From Manis javanica (lineage: Eukaryota; Chordata; Mammalia; Pholidota; Manidae): DNA of 64,000 nucleotides. Below the pieces are notes generated by a model that worked only from the letters and a program-made list of their open reading frames with translations, ran no database searches and was not told the origin of the DNA. Position numbers and translations under genes: made by a program. The stretch covers positions 573,001 through 637,000 of the forward strand of contig NC_133167.1 of NCBI RefSeq assembly GCF_040802235.1, written 5' to 3'. This document shows, piece after piece, positions 1 through 38,400 of the stretch (within the stretch, counting starts at the first letter, position 1; each line of letters opens with the position of its first letter).

Positions 1-301
1 TGCTGTTTTGTTCCTTCAGTTTTTGCTTTGTTCTTATACTCCACAGATGAGTGAAATCATTTGTTCCTTGTCTTTCTCCACCTGGCTTATTTCACTGAGC
101 ATAATACCCTCTAGCTCCATCCATGTTGTTGCAAATGGTAGGATTTGTTTTCTTCTTAGGGCTGAATAATATTCCATTGTGCATATGTACCACATCTTCT
201 TTATCCATTCATCTACTGATGGACACTTAGGTTGCTTCCATTTCTTGGCTATTACAAATAATGCTGTGATAAACATAGGGGTGCATCTGTCTTTTTCAAA
301 C

Positions 302-470
302 TGGGCTGCTGCATTAAAAAAGATTTTTTTTTATTAAAGTATGATTGATATACACTCTTATGAAGGCTCCACATGAAAAAACAATGTGGTTACTACATTT
401 ACCCATATTATCAAGTCCCCACCCATACCCCAACGCACTCACTGTCCATCAGTGCATGGGCTGCTGCATT
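302..470. repeat. 14-bp target-site duplication of the nested L1
   Basis: tgggctgctgcatt occurs at 302-315 and 457-470, bracketing the insert exactly. Confidence 0.9.
316..456 (-). mobile_element. Severely 5'-truncated L1 3' end inserted into the L1 above
   Basis: About 140 bp of L1 3' UTR with its A-tail appearing as a T-run at 319-332. It is flanked by identical 14-bp copies of tgggctgctgcatt at 302-315 and 457-470. The related L1 at 28014-28924 is uninterrupted at the same point. Confidence 0.9.
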
Positions 471-1199
471 CTTAGGGTAAATTCCTAGGAGTGGAATTCC
501 TGGGTCAAATGGTATTTCTATTTTGAGTTTTTTGAGGAACCTTCATACTGCTTTCCACAATGGTTGAACTAATTTACATTCCCACCAGCAGTGTAGGAGG
601 GTTCCCCTTTCTCCACAACCTCGCCAACATTTGTTATTTGTCTTTTGGATGGTGGAGATCCTAACTGGTGTGAGGTGATATCTCATTGTGGTTTTAATTT
701 GCATTTCTCTGATGACTAGCGATATGGAGCATCTTCTCATGTGCCTGTTGGCCATCTGAATTTCTTCTTTGGAGAACTGTCTGTTCAGCTCCTCTGCCCA
801 TTTTTTAATTGGATTATTTGCCTTTTGTTGAGGTGCGTGAGCTCTTTATATATTTTGGATGTCAACCCTTTATCGGATCTGTCATTTATGAATATATTCT
901 CCCGTACTGTAGGGGACCTTTTTGTTCTACTCATGGTGTCCTTTGCTGTACAGAAGCTTTTTAGTTTGATGTAGTCCCACTTGTTCATCTTTGCTTTTGT
1001 TTCCCTTGTGAATGGCCTGTATTTCTTCAGGGAGAAGTAGAAGTCCTCAGTGACACATCAGGTGTCCATATGTGACAGCCTTTTGCTGTCCCTTTGATCA
1101 GTTCGGTCACTCCTTCCCAAACACGTCGGCACCGTAGAGCGCACTGAGTCTTCACACATGGCCGCCTGAGTGCTTCCCAGGGCCTGGATCTATGGGTTC

Positions 1200-1430
1200 G
1201 TTTCTTTGTTATTGAAGGTGGTTCATTCTCCTGTGTTCCAATGTTTCTTCCTCCACTGTGTCTCCAATCAGATTTTGGGTCATCTCAGTTCCTATCTCTT
1301 CTCTCTCATATTTTTATGTTTTCATTTCTCTGTGTTGCTTTCTGGGTTATTTGTTCCAGTGTATCTTTCAATTCACTAATTTTCTTTTTGGTTGTGACTA
1401 CCTGCCTGTCTTAGCCATCTACTGACACTG
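1200..1430 (-). mobile_element. Old L1 fragment (5' region type)
   Basis: T-rich text resembling the reverse complement of an L1 5' region (tttttatgttttcatttctctgtg.. then caattcactaatttt..). Recognised by similarity from memory only. Confidence 0.5.
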
Positions 1431-1434
1431 AAAT

Positions 1435-3620
1435 TAATGTGGCTGAGATATAAATTACGCACATAAAAATGTGCCAGCGTTAAGTACATAGGTCAGTGAG
1501 TACAGCGACATATATACAACCCGGCAGTCACAACCATCATCGGGTCCGAGAGCGCTTTGGTCACCCTAAGTCCTCTCCTTGTGCTCTTTCTCGGTCGACC
1601 TCCCTGCCCAATCTGCACTAGCCCCGGACAGCCGCGGCTCTGCTTGGCGTCCCTTAGGCCAGGTCTGTCTCGGGGTCACTGGAGTCCTGCAGGCTGTGGT
1701 CCTTAGTGTCTGGCTGCCCTGGCGCGTTGTGATGGTTCTGAGATTCATCCATGCCATTGTTTTTATTTCCAGTTCATTAATTTTATTGCTAAGTAGGGTC
1801 CCTCTGTGTGGGACACTTCCATTTGCTTTCCTGTTCTGTGGCTGGACATGTGGGTTGTGTCCAGGTTGGGGCTAGTAGGGATAAAGCTGTTGTAAACATA
1901 CGTGTGGGAGTCTGTGTGGACGTGTGCTTTCCTTTCTTTTGAGTGGGTGCCTAGCAGTGCATTACTGTGTCCTCAGGCCCCTGGCACACGGCTTCCCAAA
2001 GTGTGTGGATATACCATTGCACATTCCCAGCAGCAGCAGAGGGGAGTTCCAGCTGCCCCCCATCCTTACGACACTCAGGTTTCCGTTCTTCTTAACTCAG
2101 CCGCCCTACTGGTTGTGTGCTGATAGTTAATTGTGGGTTTAACTTGCATTTCCCTGATTACTAAGAAGTTCAAACATTTTCTCATGTGCTTCTTTGCAAT
2201 TTGTGTGTCTTCTCTGGTTAACGTACTGTTCAAAACCTTTACCTGCCACCTTCTTTTAAGAAAATTGTGTCAATCTTCTTATGAATCCTTAGGACTTTCT
2301 ATGTATATGGTCAGGTTTTCTGTGACTCGCTTCGGTCGGGTCTGTGCCCTCCATTACAGGATGAGTGCTTTTTGTTTCTTTTTCCTGCCTTCCGGGTGGG
2401 CTGCGGCCTCCAGGACAGTGCTGAGTAGAAGGGGCAGAGTGGACCACTGCACCCTGTGTCTGACCTCGGGAGAGCGTTCAGCTTCTCCCCATTAGGAGTG
2501 CTGCTAGCAGTAGGTTTCTATATGTGCTCATTACCAGGTGAGGAATTCTCAATTCCAGATTGCTGAGTATTTTTTCTCATGAAGGGGTATTGGATTTTGT
2601 CAAATGCTTTTTCCTGCATCAGTTCATATGATTGTGTGATTTTTCTTCCTGTTTTTCCTCTTTGGCCTATTGATAGGGTGGATCGTGTTGATTTTCAAAC
2701 GTTAATCACCCCCCGACCCTCCCAAGGAAGCCCTGCGCTGCCCGTTCCTCGCTGCTGCTGGCTTGCTGCTGGGCCGACCTTCCCTTTTGTCAGGGACCTT
2801 GTCCTCTCTGTGCATGAGCTGGCGGCCTGTAGTTTTTCTTTCTAGCAACACCTTTGTCTGGTTTTGGTATCAGGAAAATTCTGGCCTCAAAAACTGGGCT
2901 GGTTTGTTCCCTCCTTTTTTAATTTCAAGAAGTGTTTATGTAATATTGATGCTATTTCTTTCTCACGTGTCTGATAGAATTCACCAGTGAAGCCAAATCT
3001 AGGACCTAGAATTTCCATTGTGGGGAAGTTTTAATTACATGCTGAAACTTAAAAATTTGATTTCCAAAAAGCTGGCTTGACTCTTCAAATCTGGTTAGTT
3101 TTGAGAAACCTGCTTGCCCATTTTTGTGACTCCATCTTTTGTATTTTTAAACATACACAAGTATTTCTAATCCCTAATATTCCTGTGTGTCTGAATCTGG
3201 TTTTTCTGTGGACTCTCCTAGTAGCGGTTTTCCTTGTCTGCTTGACTGTAAGAGAGCATATCCGGCTGGTCTTAGTCTTTGGAGGACCTCAGGACTGTGC
3301 TGGGGCGCCTTGCTTCCCAGAGGACTGCGTTGGCCAGAGCCGGGTGCTCCTGAGTTAGGGCCCCACTGCCTTCCTCACGGGTCCCTGGCTGTTTTTAGGA
3401 ACCTAGGGGCCTCCCTCCTCCTTGGGAGCGCTCATTCTCAGAGTTACGGCTTCAGGTCAGCTTTCAACTTACTTTTCAGGCAGCTCAGAGATGCCATAGA
3501 AGTGAAATATTTGCAAGATCTAGTTGTTCTGAAATGTAAGGCCACTCAAAGTTATCCACTATATTCTTATTCTTACTTTTTTCCAGAACTTTTATCTTTT
3601 GTTCTTAATCTCATCTTGAA
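1435..3620 (-). mobile_element. Old, internally deleted L1 (L1M type)
   Basis: Starts with an L1 3' UTR-like block (gagatataaattacgcac..), continues through ORF2 3' sequence (1740-2290: ttgcatttccctgatta.., ctcatgtgcttctttg), and resumes with reverse-transcriptase-domain sequence (2579 onward: ggattttgtcaaatgctttttc; 2850: tctggttttggtatcagg). High divergence and many stops mark it as ancient. Confidence 0.75.
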
Positions 3621-4285
3621 CTAGCTTTTGTACAGGGCACATTCACCCTGACTAGCTATTCTAACCCATGTCAAACCAGCAGACTCCACCTAGGAAGCGT
3701 TCACAGTGCGCCAGTCCCAGCTGGGGTCTTGGGTCCTTGAGGGAGGGAGGTGCAGTGTGACTGTTATGGCCCACATTGCACATATGAAGGCACTGCCACT
3801 GGAAGGTCACCACCTGCCCAAGGCCTCACCACGCTGGGTGCTGCGCTGCTTCCCCCAGCCTCTGTGAGCCGCTGTGCATATGTGGTCTGTTTCTGGGGTC
3901 GATGATGATATAGTGCAGCTGCTCGGTTGCCTGGGTTCGGGGAAAGCTGGGGCCGAGTGGTGAGCAGCCGCACATGGCAGCGGATTCCGCGGCCCTGTCG
4001 CGCTCCTCTGGGGCCTGGGGTGCTTTCAGCTGGTGGGGACCTGGGGCCTGCCTCCTGCCTGCTTTGCGGCACCTCCCTCTCTGCTCTGGTTCCCCGCGTT
4101 TGCCTTCTCCTTGGCGTCTCTCCCATGCGTTTCCCCAAGAGCTGCTTTCAGCACACGTTTGTCCCGGCCGCCCTCGCTTTGTGAGTTCTGACCCAGAATG
4201 GCAGTTGGGTGGGCGGGTCTTTGGGCTGAGCTTAACTCAGACTTGCAAAGAATTAATACGTTAAAACGCTTTTTTGTTCTTGCAG
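3621..4285 (+). other. PASK intron 1 (3' part)
   Basis: Apart from the MIR at 3740-3830, I see no conserved element. Moderately GC-rich at 3920-4180 but without CpG density, so not a promoter. The non-coding PASK first exon was not found. Confidence 0.5.
3740..3830 (-). mobile_element. MIR fragment
   Basis: Reverse-complement MIR core: ttatggcccacattgcacat.. then gaaggtcaccacctgcccaaggcctcac, matching the antisense of the MIR gtgaccttgggcaag core. Confidence 0.55.
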
Positions 4286-32739
<28,454 letters not shown>

Positions 32740-33185
32740 GCACCAGCTTCCCGCTGCTTTTCTTCACTCTGCTAGGAATCATTTTGTTTTCACTCAGAGA
32801 AGTAAAGTCTCAAGAATTGGGCCCAGTTCACTTTCTAAAAACTCATATGCAAGTTTGCTAAATGCTAAAACAAAGGCTCCTGATACTGTTGTTTAGGTTA
32901 TGAAATATACTTGGAATTCATTTTTCCATGACCTTGAAAAAGCATTCTAGTGTCAAGCTGAGTTTTGTACTGTGAGAAGGCTTTTAATTTGTGAACTGAA
33001 AGGCACATTAGATGCTTTTAATTTTCTTTTGTTTATATGCATGTGTTGTTGTTTCTTGACTTTGTATATGCCCATCTGATATGTGGAATTTGTAGCACTG
33101 GTTAGCCCGATGGCCAGACTATTTCATTAATTTATTTTTTTGAACTCCTTCCAAATTAAAGCAGTTTTGTTAGTAAATATTTACC
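32740..33185 (+). other. PASK: PASK 3' untranslated region
   Basis: AT-rich sequence after the stop with no open frame of note, ending at the best poly(A) signal (33155-33160). The cleavage site is estimated, not seen. Confidence 0.6.
33155..33160 (+). terminator. Candidate PASK poly(A) signal ATTAAA
   Basis: ATTAAA about 420 bp after the stop, followed by a T/G-rich stretch within 30 bp. It is the best signal in the AT-rich region 32740-33200; AATAAA is absent there. Confidence 0.55.
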
Positions 33186-33189
33186 TGCT

Positions 33190-34970
33190 TGGACTGTATG
33201 CATTCTTCCACGATGCTGGTGTGGGAAGCACTTCATTTGTTTTCCTGTTTCTGTGCTGCACTTGCCATAGCTGCAGAGAGGTTCAGTCTTGGTCAGTTTG
33301 GAGGTCCCTGCCATGCGGGTGGGTGGGCCCCAAACTCTGCAGCTCGCTCAGTCTAAAGAGGGTAGGGGGTTGTGGTGTTCCCAGGCACTTCCCTTACCCC
33401 TGTGCACACCTGTCCTGGCCCGGCCCACCATCTGTCAGGCCTGTGCTATGCATGAGGTCTGTAGCAGGACTCTGCTGTCCACCCACCACACCCTCCCTGC
33501 CATCCAACAGCCAGCTCAGGCCCCACTTCTGTGTTCATACGGGGGCATCCTGTCCAAGGCCCCACCTTGCGGCCTAATGGGGGTGTCCCCCAGGGTGTAC
33601 GCCGTGTGGGGGTATCCAGCCCTGACTGGCTGCTTCCATCTTGCTCAGGTCCCAGTGCAGCTGTCACTCAGATGCCCCCCCCCCCCAACTCCAGCCCCTC
33701 CTCTGAGATGGAAGCAGCTAGAGTTGGTGAAAGCCAGCCTGTATTCTGCATCTGCTGGAGGGGAGGAAGTGGTTAGGGATAAGAGGGAACCTTGCAGTTT
33801 TGTCCTCTGCTGAGACAGCAGGGAGAGTAAAATCAAGAGTAAAATCCCACACATTGCTTCCTGCAGGTTCTGAGGCTCCCCCTACCTAGAGCCTCAGGGG
33901 CCAGGTCGCTTCTGGTAGGGTCCCGTGCTCGCTTCCTAACGCTCATTTAGGAGGCACTCAACTGGCCTCAGATCTCAGGAGGCTCAGCTAACAGTTAATT
34001 TTATACTCATCTAGCAGGACGTGGGCTATGCCTACCCGCTTCCCTTACAAGGCACTGCTGGCGCCTGCTGTCACAGGAGACCCTCCTCTGCCAGGGACAG
34101 TGAAGGCAGGGTTTTTAGCAATGGAAAGTGTGTGCTAAAAAGTTAGTGACGTTTACTCAGCAGAGTTCAGAGGAGCTTCTTGATGTTCTAAGAACTGTTT
34201 TCAAGAGAGAAAAAAACCCAAAAGTTGTTCCTTGTAGTGTTTATGATACTTAAGACATAAGTTACAGAATTTTATTTTTTTGAACAGGTGTACAGTGGGC
34301 TGAGAATGCAAAGTCCTGGCTCTAAGAACTGTTACTTCTTTATAAGAAAAGATACTTAAAACTCAATCTGACTGTTGGCAGTGGAAGGGCTGATGCTTTG
34401 AGTGTGCTTAGAAAGAATGACATAGAAAGTGCTGAGGCGGAGGCCGACAGGCTTCCTCGCAGGTCCCGGCCCGACCCCAGGGACTCAGTTCCCCAGAGGA
34501 CTGAGGTTGCTGTCACCTGATTAGAGTAATTAATCCCTGGATGCCGGCGGAGCCAACCCTGTTTGGGAGTGCGGACAGCACACAAGGATTTTCTTAAGCT
34601 TTGGATGTAAAAGCATTCACATAATTTATTTGAGATGCTGACAGTTGGAGTATTTTAAGAAGAAACTTAGAGTAAAACAAACAAAAACAACCAATTTTAT
34701 TCCACCCAGTTTAAAACCTTCCTTTTATTTGACATAATCCCTTTGTAAAAACATACGTTTTCTAGCTGGTGCCTGGCACAGAGCAAGTACTCTGTGTATT
34801 GTGACCCTGCAAGAAGCAGGTCATTTTTCTCGGTTCAGAACCAAGCAGATAAAACAAGAAACGCTTGCAAGTTAAGGCTCTGCAGTTTCGGCAGCTAAGA
34901 AAGCACACCTTTCAACTCTTCTTCACAACTGCCCTTCTGAAAGATGTCCCGATGTACCACCGAACCACGG
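33190..34970. other. PASK-MTERF4 intergenic region
   Basis: About 1.8 kb. A poly-C tract of about a dozen bases lies near 33675-33686. No gene recognised; 34200-34900 is AT-rich. Confidence 0.5.
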
Positions 34971-35284
34971 TAGGTCTGATCTGGAGTTCGAGGGTGAATA
35001 CAGGGGAGCCCGGAACGCCCCTGGGTTTCGGCCCCAGAGGAGACGGGACGCGCGGCGGGCACGGCTCCGTCCTTCCGTCCCTCGGGTTCCTCCGGGCGTG
35101 TGAACCCCGCCGGGACACACCTGCCCTCAGCGTGCGCGTGCGCTGCCGCCCTGGGACGCGGGTCTCCACACAGTCGAGCCGAGTCACTGCACCAGCGGAG
35201 ACCCCGGGCCCGGCCGGCGCCGCGCGGGACACGTTCTCGCAGGGGGGCGGTGGAACCCGCTTCCCGTGCTTCTGCGCTCGCGAC

Positions 35285-35389
35285 ACGGAGGGCGGAAGCG
35301 GCGGTACGGAGAGCGGAAGCGGCGGCACGGAGGGCGGAAGCGGCGGCACGGAGAGCGGAAGCGGCGGCACGGAGGGCGGAAGCGGCGGC
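35285..35389 (+). repeat. Five-copy 21-bp array in the MTERF4 promoter
   Basis: Five back-to-back 21-bp units starting at 35285, 35306, 35327, 35348 and 35369. Units 1, 3 and 5 read acggaggg.., units 2 and 4 read acggagag.., so the array looks like a duplicated dimer. Every unit contains GCGGAAGCGG, an ETS-like GGAA core. Confidence 0.95.
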
Positions 35390-35393
35390 CCTG

Positions 35394-35400
35394 CTTCCGG
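35394..35400 (-). promoter_or_regulatory. ETS/GABP-like element next to MTERF4 ATG
   Basis: CTTCCGG, the reverse complement of CCGGAAG, is the core bound by ETS factors including GABP (NRF-2), which drives many nuclear genes for mitochondrial proteins. It is placed by motif only. Confidence 0.45.
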
Positions 35401-35430
35401 CGCCAGGGGCGCAGCGGGCGCGTCCGGGCT

Positions 35431-35451
35431 ATGGCGGCGCTCCGCTGGCGG
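35431..35451 (+). CDS. MTERF4: MTERF4 exon 1 (7 codons)
   Basis: ATG GCG GCG CTC.. within the CpG island, then donor gtgagg at 35452, phase 0. It reads MAALRWR against human MAAFGRQ, and the phase matches exon 2. It is too short to stand out as an ORF. Confidence 0.88.
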
Positions 35452-38400
35452 GTGAGGTCGCGTCGGGGGCCAGGGCTCCGCGGGGTGGCGGGCGGGGCCG
35501 GGGTGCGCCGACCCGCCGCTGCCGCTGGGCCCGCGGCGCTCTGCCCCGGCAGCGCGCCTGTAGTGCGCCTGCCCCCGGCCGGCGGCCCCCGCGTCCGGGG
35601 GCGAGCCAGGCGGGCTTGGGGGCGGCTCGCCCGGCGGACGGGCTGCGGCGGCCCGCGGCGCGGGAGAGGGGCTCGGGCGCGATGCCAGAGTTGCGGGGTG
35701 CCGGCGAGGTCGGTGCCTGGTTACGCGCTCGCCTGAGCGCCGGGTGTTTGAAGTCGGCGGGAATTGTGTACGCAAGTTGGCTGACGAGGGCGAGGGCCAG
35801 ATTTTTCAGGTGTGGGCACCAAAATTCGGACCCCCAGAGGTGGCGTGAAAATTATTTTACAGTAAAGACAGTTGCGATTCAGTAGCTACCGGCAGAGCCT
35901 TCTCGGAGCTTCCTCGTCAATAGCGGGAACTCTCGGGAGTGCGGATGCGGAGGACTCCCCTGGGGAGTTTCATGGTCATGAAGGAAGGATCTGCGTGAAC
36001 AAGGATTACCACACACTTATCTCCCTGCAGGTTGTTCCCCTAGAAACCAGTTTGTTCTGCCCGTAGAAGCCTCCCCTGCCACCCTGTTTGCTCGGTAATC
36101 TTAGCCTTTTAGGGAGCCGCCTCGTTGAGCTGCCATATGCATATGAACAAACCTTTTTTCTCCTTGTCAATCTATTTTCAGTGGAATTGGCAGCCCCCAT
36201 ACCCTCACTGAACCTTAAAGGGTAGGGGGAAAGTACCCCCACCCAAGTTAGCTTTAAGCTGAAGTGGTTCTGCCCCTGCCCGTTTCCCTCAGTTGCAACA
36301 GCAAAAGCTAACGGAGACTTGCTTGATTCTGATCTCTGCCATCTTGCAATGCTCTGTTCTCTTTACGTGAACTTCCTTCTCTGTAGGATTTTTAAGTTCA
36401 GATATGATTTTGCAGATTGCTTACTAAAACTGTTAGGTTGGTGTGGGAGCGAGGCACCGAATACCTTGGCTCAGAGATCTTGTGGTGTCCACTCCACTGG
36501 GGCGGGGAAGAATTGACTCCCGTGGGTGCTGTCTTGTAGGCCTTTGGTCGGCACTGCCTCATCCCCCTCACCTGGGCCTGTGTTGCTGGGCAGACTCTTC
36601 ATGGAGCACAGAAGAGGGTGACTGCTTCTTTGCTTCGTAGACGGACCATGGCCTCCAGTGGAGGGGGCCTTGAGGAAACCTATGTTGAAACCAAAAATGA
36701 TGTTCAGGAACCGGAGTGCAGGACAAATCTGACTCAGTGCCTCCTTGAGAAGCAGAGGACTCCTGTGGCTCGAGGGTCCTTGGAGCGAGAGGAGGTCGTC
36801 CTTTCCCTCGTGGACATGGGCTTCAGTGATGTCCACATTCACGGACTGCTCAGTGTACAACCAGGTACCCACCCTCAACAGTTGCTTGACATCATTTCAG
36901 AATTACTACTCTTGGGTTTGAATCCAGAGCCTGTGTATGTGGCCTTGAAGAAAAGTCCTCAATTATTGAAACTGCCTATAATGCAAATGAGGAAGCGCTC
37001 CAGTTACCTGAGGAAGCTTGGCCTTGGAGAAGGTACGAGAAGGTGTAATGTCATTTATGGTGCTGAGGAGTCAGAGCTAGGGAGCGTGTAGTTCAGGTGA
37101 GATGGATTAGGGAGGCTTCTGGGAAATGGCCTGGTGAGTAATGTGTGGTTCAGCTTAGATGTGAGGGAGAGGAGGGACCTCTGCAGAGGGCATTACCAGA
37201 GGGCACGGGGATTGAGTGACAGGCAGGGACTTTGCCTGGGTTCTGTTGTAGGAGCTCCAGCATTTAGAACATGGTATGCGTACAGCACGTAGATGTTAGC
37301 ATATGTGATATTTGTGTACATGTATGTGTGTGACTTTTGATGTTCAACTTGACTTGTACTTTGTGTCTATGATGGAAAAGCCAAAGATCTACAAAGTCCC
37401 TTGTAAAGACTTGGATTCCAACTAGGTGTCTTGATTCACTGTGGAACATGAGGTCTTACAGATTCCTGGAAATGTCGGGGTGGCTGGTCCCTCTAGTCCC
37501 CAGCTCCACCCCAACAGGGTTCATGCCTCAAGGATACACAGGTTCACTCAGTCTCTTTTGGGGCCTTCTGGAGAAGGGGCCTGGGGCCCGTGAAGGTCCC
37601 CAAGGACCCCTACTCACTTTGACCAGAGGGTTTCCACTGTTCTTTTTTTTTCATTCTTGATTCCTACTGGTAAGATTCTGTTGGGGTGGGGAGAAAAGGG
37701 TTGGGGATCCACTATTTCAGAGGATCTTGATAGGCCTCCTTCTCAACACAAGCAAAAATATAGCTTGTGTATTTCTTAACAGGTGACCTGTTAAAGGCTA
37801 AACTCTGTGCCTGTGTACCATGGCCATGAGCTAGCCAGCTCAGCACCACCTTCAGCGACAGAGAGAGCATCTGAGCTCCTGAAATTAATTCCCAATGTGT
37901 TTTAGCAAGACACTGACTAACTTAACTGCTAGGAAGATTTTAATTAGCAGTTTAAATAACTCAAGTTGCCAAGTACTAAGTTTTGCCCAACTATCCACAT
38001 GCCCCAGTTTGCCTACAATAGTCTCAGTGTCTATCAGTTATCCTTATGCAGTTATTAATAGGGTTTCTTTCACTCCAAAATGTCCTGGTTTGGATGACGT
38101 GAAAGGTCATCCAATGAGCTGTTAAGTGGGCTGGGACATCGGTGTCCATGGCTGCTTTCCATACCATTCCTGCTGTCACATTAAGTGTTGTCCTGGAACC
38201 CCTTTCCAGTGAGGTCAGGTTCCCAGGTTTTAGGAATGTTGGTTGTGAAAGATTCCGTGACTTTTACTATGGAGGTGAGCATCCGCCCAGAGCCCCAGCA
38301 CAGCTACCATTCCCCTTGTACTGTCTGATCTTCCCAGTAAATCCCTGTGAAATTCCTTTGGAGTGAGGAGGAGGGGGAGGTGGCCTAGAATGTGAAGCTG

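Larger units (their letters stand above)
1..1035 (-). mobile_element. Young L1 fragment (ORF2 3' end)
   Basis: Reading minus, the frame gives the well-known L1 ORF2 C-terminal residues (QPKCPSVDEWIKKMW, YTMEYYSA-like, WMELEGIMLSEISQ) and further upstream [20 protein letters not shown]. It is broken by frame changes and by a nested insertion at 316-456. Its 3' end is left of the window. Confidence 0.93.
34975..35750. promoter_or_regulatory. CpG-island promoter of MTERF4
   Basis: A sharp GC- and CpG-dense block in otherwise AT-neutral sequence, ending just after MTERF4 coding exon 1. It holds the 21-bp array at 35285-35389 and a CTTCCGG element at 35394-35400, 31 bp upstream of the ATG. Long open frames on both strands here are a by-product of GC richness. 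The transcription start site is not determined. Confidence 0.8.

Noticed and set aside
34-755. Minus-strand ORFs resembling an endonuclease/reverse transcriptase protein
   Set aside because: Decayed L1 ORF2 fragments, annotated as mobile elements rather than genes.
3920-4280. Possible PASK promoter/first exon
   Set aside because: Moderate GC but no CpG enrichment or donor-linked leader; the PASK promoter is expected further left, next to PPP1R7 in other mammals.
34912-35775. Minus-strand ORF of 287 residues and plus-strand ORF of 261 residues at the CpG island
   Set aside because: GC-rich DNA with few stops, Pro/Arg/Ala-rich translation, and the 21-bp array; no conservation recognised.
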